Source: Vanrija pseudolonga
Lineage: Eukaryota > Basidiomycota > Tremellomycetes > Trichosporonales > Trichosporonaceae
Assembly (NCBI RefSeq): GCF_020906515.1
Contig: NC_085853.1
Location: forward strand, 682,001 to 746,000
Direction: 5' to 3'
Length of the DNA: 64,000 nt
Part shown: positions 54,797 to 64,000 of the stretch, one piece after another
How positions within the stretch are numbered: position 1 is the stretch's first letter
How the letters are laid out: each line of letters begins with the position of its first letter
Made by a program: the position numbers and the translations under genes
The notes under the pieces: generated by a model
Told to the model about the DNA's origin: nothing
What the model saw: only the letters and a program-made list of their open reading frames with translations
Databases searched by the model: none

Positions 54797-57700
54797 CTAC
54801 CCAAATGGCCAGAACCGACCCCATCTGGACCGCTTCGGCTGTGGCTCTCCACTCGTCGCGTGCTCTGCCGCGTGGCGCTTGGCCTCGGGCTCGGCGTCGC
54901 CGGCATCCACTGCTGGAAGATCACCGCCAACTTCCTCCTCGAGCTCGGCCTTGCGTTTTCGAGCGCGGGTTCCCATAGCTGGAGAAGTTGCTGTAGGAGG
55001 AGGATCGGCAGGTGCCGTTGTGTCCTCCATCTCGACATCGGGCTGGGTGTTGTTCTCAGGCTCGTCTGTAGTGGTTGTCGCTGGCTCGTCCTCAGCCACT
55101 GACGTGACAAGTCCGTGGTTGGCATCGGTCATCGCCAGCCCTTCCGTTGCCGGTGCGGCATTTGTGAGGTCCACGGACGCGTGCATGCTACGCGTAATCC
55201 TGCGACTCGGTGTCTGCGCTGCGGCGGCTTCGGGAAGGAGACGTGATGAGCTGGCCTGCGGGGTCTTGAGCTCCGGTGGTGGCGGCTCGGTTGTCTCGGT
55301 GACAGGCTGGAGGTGGTTGGAAGCCGTCGAGAGTGGCGAAACAGCAAGAGGTGCACTGGGCCCGCCAGACGACGATCGTGTGTTGCGCTTAGGAGTTGCT
55401 ACCTGAGCCTGCGATGGGCTGCCAAGCGCCCGCGGATCGGGGCTCTTTGTGCTGCGACCGACAGACGCCCGCGACGAAAGACGGCGATCCTTGCGCGGTG
55501 AAGGGTCACGGCGTTCTTCGATAGCCCCCTCACTGGCGGACAGGACGTAACATTGCTCATCGTCATCCACTGAGACGCCAATGCGAGAGAGTTTGCTTCG
55601 GAGCACGGGGTGAAGGTCGTGCACCGAGTGTAGATGGCCTTGCAGGAGTGTCCTTTCGTCAGGGGTGACCTCGCCGAGGACAGTCGCTCGTTCCTCTCGA
55701 ATCTTAACGAGATCCGTCAAAGTGCACTGTGGAGCCACAACGATGCAGCTGAGGTCGCCATCGGCGACCTGCAGCTTGTGGAACATGCAGTGGGAGCGCG
55801 TTGTTGGTGGAGAGCCTAGAGGCTGCGAGGACCTGGTCCGTCGTCGAGTTGGTGAAGCCGGCGCCTGGCTCGACGCCTGAAGAGCAGTCGGGGCAAGAGT
55901 GTCTCGGTGCAGCTGGTGGTTGTGGCGCAGAGGTCGAGGCTCGACAGCTACTGGGTCCACGGTGGGCTTCTCGTCGGCTTCTGCGAGCCTGCCAACCTCC
56001 GGCTTGCTCTCGGCCTGGGCCGTTGATGATTCGCCTGCATCCGCAGTCTCGCCGTCGGGAACGCCGGGTCCGGGCTCTTGGGTAGCATCACCGGATGATG
56101 ACTGTGGGGGCGGGTCCTCAGCGAGGACGTCTGCGTCCTCAATTTTAACAGCAGCGGCTGAAGAATCGGCGTCGGCACCCTCCTCGCCAGTTTGGACTGG
56201 CTGAGAGCTGAGGATCTCTGGAATCTTCAGGTCGGTCGGCTTCGTCTCCTCTGACGGTGGAAGTTCAACGTCCGATTGAACCATATCGGCAGTGGGGTTT
56301 GCGTCGATCTCGTTGGAGGGGATATCGTCTTGAACCTCATCTGCGCTGTCGGCAGTGCTGCCGCTATCGGCCTTAGTGGCTTCCAGGGAGGAGCCGTCGT
56401 CGAGGGGTTGAGGTTGTTGGTCTTTCTCCACGACCTCGGCCTCGTTGGACGCGTGAGGGGATCGTTCGCGTTCCAGGACCTCGGGTTCCTCAGACGTTTC
56501 CTGGCGCTCCAGAGGTTCAGGCTCTTCCTCCTCGACCTCCTCAACCTGTTCCACTTCTTCCACGGCAACCTTTTCTTCCAGCTCCACTTCTTCCACCTCC
56601 AGAGGTCGTTGCTCCTCATCCACAACCTCGTCTTCCTCAACCACAGCCCTCTCCTCCTCGACCACAGGCTCATCTTCTTCGACCACATCCTCCTCCTCCG
56701 CTTCATCGTCCTCCGCTTCTGGTGCTTCGTTTTCGTCGTCAACATCGACGACCTCGATTGCCTCAGGCTCTTGCTCCTCCTCGTCGGGATTTTCGTCTTC
56801 TGGCTGTGTTAGCGCTTGCCACAACAATTTCTCACCGTCCCCGACAAACACAAGGAGTTCGGGTGTAGCTTCTGCCGTAGACTCGGGCCTGGGCGACTCG
56901 GGTTCTTCGACCACGGGTGGTTCGGTTTCCACTTCGATCTCGTCGCCGGGTTGAACGGATTCCGTCTGTACAGGGTCGACGGGTATTCCAGGGGCATCTT
57001 CACGGACAGAAGCGTGCTCCTCCTCCACGACGGCGGCCACGGCTTCCGTCAGCATGGAGTCGCCTGGGGAGGGGACGGAGGGGCCAGCCGAAGTCGCAAA
57101 CTCGGCGGCGACTCCAACAACGAATGCACTGTCAACCACAGCGTGGCCGGCATGGTCAACATGTAGGTCTACCCCAGCTGCGTGGTAAACATTGGCAGCA
57201 AATGACGGGTCGCCAAGGTAGTGCTCGAACTGCCCAGCGGTGGGGTCGAACGACTGGGAGGAATCGGCCGGGAACTGGGGCATCAGAGCTTCGGTCGAGG
57301 CAAGTATTGAGCTTGAGGAGGCCATAGGTGGGCCGGCTGGTGGTGGAGCGAAGAAGTTGCCAATGTCTGCGGTTGACACTTGCGGCTGAGCCAACAACTC
57401 CGGGTCGATAGGGATTGAGGCCATATCGAGGACATGTGACTCATGGCCGGGCGCTGTCCCGACCAGATGGCTGAGGGCTGAGGCGATGTCTTCGGCTCCA
57501 GGGGCGGGCGCGAGGCCCAGTCCTGACGGGTCGACGACGCCATCATGTTGCAGGATAGCGTTGTAGTCGAACGAAGCAAGTGGTGGTGGCGTCGGAGAAC
57601 GATCTTCCTCGTCTGGTTCCTCCACATCCTCATGATGGTCGACCTCCATGGGTTCGTCGTCCACTTCTTGGTCGTCCCCCAGTTCTTCTGGCCCAAGCTC

Positions 57701-59048
57701 GTCGGCGTCGTCGCCGAAGCCATCATGTTCCTCGGCATCCTCGTCGTCCTTTGCGTCTTCGTCCTCTCTCACATCATCTTCTCCCTCATCGTCGTCGTCG
57801 TCGTCGTCGATCTCATCCACTTGGTCGTCATAGTCGACCTCAAGGTGGTGGTGCGGGGCTGAGGCGTGCTCTTCATCATCCTCCTCCTCGTCGTCGTCCT
57901 CGTCGTCGTCCTCGCCCTCGCCCTCGTCCTCCTCGTCGTCGGACTCGAGCAGCTCGATCGGCTCGTTTACCGATCCACGGCCCGGGGTTGACGCTTGAGG
58001 GGTGCGGGCCAGGTAGTCGTTGTGGCTGAGGTCTCCTTCCTCCTCATTGTCCTCCCCGTCTTCATCATCGTCGTCGTCTTCCTCCTCACCCTCGTCCTCC
58101 TCGCCCTCATCGTCATCGCCTTCACCCTCCTCGTCTTCATCTTCCTCATCCTCGTCGTTGTCGGAGATCTCAGCACGTTCGTCATCGTCCTCGCGGAAGT
58201 ACTGAGGATGCGACACAGCGGGCATGCCGCGGTTGTGGTCATATTCGTCCGCTTGAGGCCGCCGCGGCGAGAACGACGTGTCGTACTGTGCGTCGAGATC
58301 CACGTCCCCGTAAAGGACATCTTCCCCTTGGCCATCTTCGTCGTAGGCGTTGTCCTGGTCGTCGTCGTACGGGGTCACCTGGCCGTCGTCCCACTCTCCC
58401 TCTTGGTGAGAGTGGCGCGCATCGTAGGCGTATGTCGCAGCCGCGCCATGACCTTGGTCCAGATCTTCGTCGCCCTCCTCTTCCTCTCCCTCTGCTTCCT
58501 CGTCCTGCTCTTCATCATCCGAGTCGACAATCTCGTAGACCTCCTCATCTTGCGACACTTGACGATAAGATGGTCGCCGGGAGGACGCGACGGATGGCTG
58601 AGACACAGCGCTTGTCTCGCGGCCTGCTGATGCACACGTCAGCGGGTGGCGAATGTGCGCACTCACCTCGCGTCTCATCATAATAGTCGACTGGTTCACG
58701 ATCGTCGTTCTCAGAGTCACCGTGCGCGTCGCGGCTCTCGCCACCCTCCGACACTGCGTCGTCGTCGTCGTCCTCGTCGCCAAACAGGCCTTCGTTATGA
58801 GCCGAGCTTTGGTGGTCTGATAGCGAGTGCGAGTACCCGTTTTCTTCACGGGCTGGTGGTTGGGGAGAGACTGCCCTCAGTGGAGAAGGCGAGCGGCTGG
58901 ACAAGGGCGGAGGGTCGCCAGCGAGACCTTGGTGAATCTTGGCCTGCAGGGAATCCAACCACGAGCTGACATCCGAGCTGGGGAAGAGGTCGAAAGCCGT
59001 GGGTGGACGCGAGCGCCTAATGTCCACGCCAACTCTTGGCGTAGTCAT
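54797..59048 (-). CDS. Giant acidic low-complexity protein, about 1,390-1,403 residues
   Basis: The family is not recognised. Two certain exons (59048-58667, 58626-54797) are joined across a 40 bp intron. A further 36 bp in-frame intron is likely at 56835-56800. The start MTTPRVGVDIRRSRPPTAFD leads into DE-rich blocks of up to about 100 residues (for example DDDDDDDEGEDD) and Val/Glu repeats (VEEVEQVEEVEEEE). A folded-looking island near residues 1,080-1,170 has Cys and His residues: HCMFHKLQVADGDLSCIVVA, CTLTDLVKIREERATVLGEV, LHPVLRSKLSRIGVSVDDDE. A basic Ser/Arg-rich part and SRRITRSMHASVDLTN follow, and the end is KRSRWGRFWPFG. The composition suggests a nuclear, chromatin- or histone-binding protein. 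This is inference only. Confidence 0.85.
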
Positions 59049-59350
59049 TCTGAGGCGCTGTCGCTGTGGTTAAAGTTGTTGTTGACAAGTGACCGAGTTG
59101 TTGTGGAATGGACGGATGGATGTTCAAAGTGGAGGGGGGGATTGTGACGCACAATGGTCATGCTCAACAGTTGGAATCAACATCCAAAGACGCGGACATT
59201 GGTTCAAACTCCGTCTTGTGCTCATTCACACTCGACTGGCACCAAGCAAACAATCGTCATCATCATGCACAAACAATATACATAGGTGCCTTGTTGGGCA
59301 CATGGTCAAGCACAACAATACTACAATAACGCAAACGCCGTCAATCAATC
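59049..59350. promoter_or_regulatory. Short intergenic region: promoter of the acidic protein gene and terminator of the PACT gene
   Basis: About 300 bp between two genes on the minus strand. It is AT-richer than coding DNA (for example AACAATATACATAGG near 59271) and contains several CAA-rich tracts. No discrete motif could be assigned. Confidence 0.4.
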
Positions 59351-62300
59351 TTAGCTACGCGAAACACGTCGGTCGACAACAACGGATCTCTGCTCGCTAG
59401 CCATGTGCCACTGCTGGGCAAGCCGCCTGCGAGTTTATCAGCGGCTGGTCTGCCTCCACGTCGAATCACTTACCGTGCTCGAATGGTCGCTACAACCGCG
59501 AGTGCCACACCCTTCAACGTACGTCGTGGGCGAGCAGAGGATGGTAACTCGTACCCCATTGACGCAATTTCCCGGAGTGCCACTTGCTCACTGTCGCGGT
59601 TAGCCGACCTGTGTCACGAGAAACAACTCACTTTCTACTCTTGCCGCCAATAAGCAGAATCAAGAACTTCTTCTGGAGCGACAGAGCATTCCTGAAAGTG
59701 GCCTCTCGGGCGTACTTCGCCTTCAAATACTGGATCTGGGCAGACAGTACCCGGGTCTGGGACTTGAACTTCTGCTTCTGCTCTAGCGACATGTCACGGC
59801 TAGACGACGATCAGTGTTGGGCCAAAAAAGGAGGCCCGCCAGACCGACTCACCTCTCCGTGTCATGGGCGGCAATCTGCTTCTCCAAGTGAAGACAACGA
59901 CGCTGAGCGTGCTCCACGTCCTTCATGGCGGTGTTTAGGCGCTCTCGTGTCCAACCCAGTTCCCCTTCAGTGTCGGCCAGCGCCTTCTTGTGTGAAGCAG
60001 CACGATCGACTTGAGTCTTGCGGAGGGCCTCCAGTTCGGCGCCAAACTTTGCGCACTCCTTTTGCTGAATGCCGAGGTCCTCGTTGAACAGGGCAAGCTC
60101 GAAAGCCACCTGCGAGCGCTGGTTCCTCAGCTCATCGGCAGCGCGCTCTGCGGCACGCAAGGCTTGAGTGCGCTGGCGAATCGTTTCCCGCAGTTCCTCG
60201 GCTCCACGTTTTTCATCACGAAGGCGCTCTTCCAGACCCCGAACTGCAGCTGTGTGCTGATCCGCCGAAGCGCTTGACTCCTTGAGGCGACGGTTCTCCT
60301 TGGCAAGCTCCAAACGGTCTCGATCGGCGCTGGCATGAGCCTCAGCCAGAGTCTGTTTGTCAGTCTCTCAACCCTGTCAAGCACGTACGCGCTGCAGCTC
60401 GTCTCGCTCCTTCCTCAAGCGGCCTACTCGAGTCTCGCCGTCTTGCACCGCGTCGTCTAGTTCTCGCTGAAGAGTGACCATCCGTGCTCCAATGCCGTCG
60501 ATTTCGTGATCCGACTTGGCTTGAATATCAGCCACCAGAGCACGGAGTCGTTTTGTCTCGTCTTGCAGTCGGTCCTTCTCTGCCCGCATGTCGGCCTTGA
60601 GGATGGTCATTTGCTGATTCACAGAGGCCAACGCCTCCTCCAAGGTCGCATTCCTTATGGTTGTCAGCCATGCCAAGCATAACGAAGCAGAGCAAACTTA
60701 CTTGGTGCGGCCGACGTCTACGGATGCAGCATACGTCTTATTCTCTCGTGCAAAGGCGCGCAGTTCGGCCTCCAACTTGGCAATCTTGTCGTTGGCGAGC
60801 GCCAACTTCTCCCTCAAGCCCACGGCTCCCAGTCCAGCCTCCTCAAGCCGCCCAAAGTTTCGGTCTAGTTGCGAGTTGGCAAGTTCGAGCTCTTGCTGGA
60901 GGTGTTCAATCTGGACTCGTAGCATCGGCTCGTTGGCATCCCCAATTGTGCTCTGCAGCCACGAGAACTGTACTGTTAGCATGAGGGGAGGATGCCATGG
61001 CTCACCTCCTTCATGGGGCCCGGGGTGCGGGGCATCATCAGAGAGCTAAGAGCTTTGTGGACAAGAGGCGTCGAAGTCTTAATAGAGTCCGTGCCCCAGC
61101 GAGCAGGGGTAGAGACAGAACGGCTCTGCAGACGCTCCGCCAAGGCGATTTTCTCGGTCTCAAGAGCCTTGATACGCGCATCGCGGCTCTCCAAAGTGGA
61201 CTTGCGCAAGGGGGCGGATTCAAGCTCATGACGGAGACGGCCAATCTCACGGTATGCCTCGCCGAGTTCATCCTCGAGCGCGATGACCATGCTGTTGGAG
61301 GTGGCATCACCGTGGCTACCACCGTCATCGCCAAACTCGATCTCTTGACGGCTGATATCTCTCTGCTTTTGCAGCGCGATGATTTCAGCATCTTTTTCGG
61401 CTAGCGCGAGTCGAATGGCCTCATTGTCCGCCTGCAGCTCCTCAACTTGGTGTTCGAGGTCTTGCTCGTTGGTGGTGCCCGTTCCAATCTGCGTCTCCAA
61501 CCGTGCGAGGGTGTCGAGGAGGTTGGTAATCCGAGACTTCTGCTCCTGAACCACAATATCCTGCTCTTTTGATTGAGCTTCGGCTTGTTGAATCTCAGCC
61601 TCCAGGGAAGCCTTGGCTGCAGTCAGCTGGGAGATTTGCTGGTTCTGTGTTGCCGCGCTCAAGGAGTGCTCCTCCTTTGCACGTGCGAGCTGAGCTTGAA
61701 GACCGGCAACCTCCTCCCGAGAGGCGGACAATTGTTGGTCGGCGTCGGCTTCGGTGTGCGAGTTGCGAGACCGTTCATCCTCTAGCGTTCCAGTCAAGGC
61801 GGTGATCTTGGCCATAAGCTCCTCTTCCCGCTCCGCTGATACAGTTGGTCGCTGTGCTGTGTCGACGACGGCATTGGAGCACAGTGATGCCAATTGGCCC
61901 TTGGACGCTGCCAGTTCGTCTTGTAGTGTCTTGACCTGCTGCTCGAAGGCTGAGCATATTTCTGTGAACTGCGAGGCATGCTCTTCTGTCTTCTTGGCGA
62001 AGCCGGCTTGAAGATCAACGTATGCCCTTTCGGAGGCAACCAGCTTGTCGCGAAGGGCAATTAGCTCGTGGCCATCCTGGCTGGGGTCATTGAGCCGTTG
62101 GTGCAGACTTGCGATGGTTTCTTCTCGCTCTTGGAGCTCGCTCTCCATATCGCGTAGCCGCTCGTTGAGGGTAGAGGTGTCGATGGACGGAAGCTCCAAG
62201 CTGTCATCCCTCGGCTTGAGATTGCGTCGACGCTGGCCAGGAATGCCAATAATGGCGCCGTCCTCGTCAACTTCAACTTCTATCCCCGCTTCCTGGATCA

Positions 62301-63840
62301 GGCTTTGGAGGCGGTTACACTCTTCACGCCATTCCTCAGCCTCACGAGCGAGCTCTGTGTTTCCTTCCAAGAGTTGCTTGTTCATGAGGTTCAGATGCTT
62401 TTGGACCTTGATAGCATCAGGTCGGCCGTCGAGGTTTAAAGAGACGCCCGGGGTGTTTGTGTTTGTGAGCAGAATGTTGGGGACCGAGGTGTTGCCACGT
62501 TGAAGGCGATGGAGGCGAGACCCGCGACGGTCGGTCATGAGGTCATCAGACGACGCGATGGAGACGAACGAGTCATTCTGCGTCCTCTCCGTATGTTGCG
62601 TTACACTTGTGGCGTCGGATTCCTCGGCAATGGAAGATCCTTCCGGTGCCATGGAGACTTGACGCAAGCGGTGGTGGGGGGTTCCTCGTGGTCGTATCCG
62701 AGGCGCGGATGCAGAGGCCAATACAGAGAGTACATGGCTCTTGCGCCTCTCTGCATCATTGAGAGGGGGGCGAGGTGTCTTCAGGCCGTCCGATGACGGC
62801 ACCAGTGTGGACTTTGGAGTGGTCGGCGTTCCGTTGCGGTGAGACGGCGTGACATCGCGAAGGGGACCGCCGTATGCACCAGCACCGAAGGGCGTAGCAG
62901 CAGCGCGTGCTGCTGTTGAAGGCGAGTCCATGTAGCGTATAGCCACTGGGGTCGCTGTCGCTTGGCTTGACGGGGAGGCAGTTTTCGCCGGAGAGTCAAA
63001 GTTTGGCGCACCGCTCACGTCCTCTTCCGTCTCCTCAAGGTCGTAATTGTGAGTCATGCTTCCGAGGGTATCGATGTCGTCTCCAACCACAGAAGGATCC
63101 AGCACACGACCTCGGCCTTCTGGGGTAGAAGCTTCGGTATCGGTGACTGAAATCTCGCTGCGACTAAGACTTGGGATGCGCGGCCGGTCGCTCGATCCGG
63201 ACAGGTTGGCTCGACCCAAGTGACGGGGAATCGGAGTGTCGGCAATTTCAGACTCGTACGAAGGGTCATACGAGTAGAGAGGGATTTCACTGCGAGATCC
63301 AAACTCCTGGCCAGCAGATGGAGGGAAGAGCCGTTCGGAGGAATCGCCGTGGTCGGAATCGGCGCGTTGCGATGCGTCTGGGTGGCGAACAGATTGTGAT
63401 TGATCGAGGTAGGCCGATGAACTCTCAAGCGTATCAGAGTAAGGAATGGTGGGGAACGTGGTCTCCGAGTATCGGACTGGCGAAGTCACAGGCTTTACGG
63501 TGGCGGATGAAGAGAGGGCTGGCGAGCGAAAGGGCCTAGGAATGGGGCCGGGAACAGCTGTGGATGAACTCTGCGGAGACGCTGAGCGGACGCGAGAGCG
63601 TGATGTAAAAGAAGCCTATCCATAAGCGAGTGCAATGTGAATGGAACTCACATCTCCGTTCGAAGTGAGCGACGGCTCATGGGCCTTGGTGATGGCATAG
63701 CTGTCCGAGACGATAGAATGGTCGCTGTCCATGTCGTCGAGGTCGTGTTGGAAGCTTGGAAGGGACGGGAGCTCCATGTCCTCGTACTGCTGAACACGTC
63801 TGAGCACCCTTGAAGGGGTGTCGAGAAGGAGAGCAGCCAT
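59351..63840 (-). CDS. PCP1: PACT-domain spindle-pole-body/MTOC coiled-coil protein (Pcp1/Spc110-like)
   Basis: It anchors gamma-tubulin complexes at the microtubule-organising centre. About nine exons encode roughly 1,380 residues. The start at 63840 gives MAALLLDTPSRVLRRVQQYE followed by DMELPSLPSFQHD, then a Ser/Thr/Pro-rich region of about 450 residues with many SP and TP sites. A conserved block, SLNLDGRPDAIKVQKHLNLM followed by NKQLLEGNTELAREAEEW, opens about 750 residues of coiled coil. The C-terminus is a PACT domain: KFKSQTRVLSAQIQYLKAKY, REATFRNALSLQKKFLILLI, then after two introns TLKGVALAVVATIRARRLAQ. This is the calmodulin-binding, pole-targeting module of pericentrin, AKAP450, Spc110 and Pcp1. 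Basidiomycete gene naming is not settled, so the symbol is by domain homology. Confidence 0.88.
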
Positions 63841-64000
63841 GGCTGGAGACCTCTGCGAGCGAGGATGTGTAGATGTGAGTCAGTCAGACAAGTGATGCCT
63901 GCTGGCCTTGTTGTTATTGTTGGGCCATGATGCATCTGCGGGGCAACGGAGTCAAAAGTCAAAGACAGGCGCGCTCGGGGATCGCCAACCACGTGGACCA

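Noticed and set aside
57640-58210. Long plus-strand frames rich in Ser or Val opposite the acidic protein
   Set aside because: They are the reverse complement of GAR/GAY codon repeats that encode the Asp/Glu runs, not separate genes.
6798-63995. Recurring CACGTG palindromes in promoters (6798, 9659, 41264, 41347, 63991)
   Set aside because: At this GC content about twenty copies are expected in 64 kb by chance and several lie in exons or introns, so no enrichment can be claimed.
1-64000. Transposons, LTR or virus-like elements, CRISPR arrays
   Set aside because: No transposase, reverse transcriptase, integrase or capsid-like sequence, no long terminal or inverted repeats and no regularly spaced repeats were seen.

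Overview
The window looks like nuclear DNA of a basidiomycete yeast or filamentous fungus. Inference from gene content and architecture points to Tremellomycetes, perhaps Trichosporonales. The reasons are a GC-rich sequence, genes broken by many very short introns (about 34-65 bp, with GTRNGT donors and a CTNAC branch point close to the acceptor), compact spacing, and products that match fungal or basidiomycete families. No virus-like element, transposon, CRISPR array or intact RNA gene was recognised.

Layout, left to right. 1-108: the C-terminal end of an unknown membrane protein (+). 223-3920: second-largest subunit of RNA polymerase I (-). 4632-6652: DNA polymerase epsilon subunit B (-), sharing a 306 bp promoter with NOT3 of the CCR4-NOT complex (+, 6959-9181). 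10040-10791: ribosomal protein uS19/RPS15 (+). 10.8-14.8 kb: gene-poor stretch with one orphan ORF (-, 12322-12840). 14824-15946: complex I 30 kDa subunit (-). 16956-21303: a 1,419-residue disordered proline-rich protein (+). 22993-24687: triose-phosphate/nucleotide-sugar transporter family protein, Sly41-like (+). 24963-28442: five-FAS1-domain type I membrane protein (-). 29045-33491: Rho guanine-nucleotide exchange factor (-). 34163-39286: CORVET subunit VPS8 (+), ending 55 bp from the DASH subunit ASK1 (-, 39342-41081). 41578-43794: SAGA deubiquitinase UBP8 (+). 44086-46005: uncharacterised Pro/Ser-rich protein (-). 46.0-48.1 kb: non-coding. 48105-48780: CipC-like protein with a new repetitive tail (+). 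49005-52008: DDHD-domain phospholipase (-). 52283-53634: COP9 signalosome subunit 6 (-). 53866-54755: acyl-CoA-binding/ankyrin protein (+), ending 41 bp from a 1.4 kb-codon acidic nuclear-type protein (-, 54797-59048). 59351-63840: PACT-domain spindle-pole/MTOC protein (-).

The genes are mainly housekeeping and do not form an operon or biosynthetic cluster. They serve rRNA transcription, DNA replication, mRNA decay, translation, respiration, endosomal tethering, kinetochore and spindle-pole function, ubiquitin removal and lipid handling. The less familiar material consists of the CipC-like protein with a YGGNQGG and Arg/Glu tail, the two very large disordered proteins, three 36-nt introns whose retention would keep the frame open, two 34-nt introns, and a cluster of TGTAATTAG motifs between two divergent genes. 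Coordinates of splice sites were worked out by eye and may be off by a base or two.
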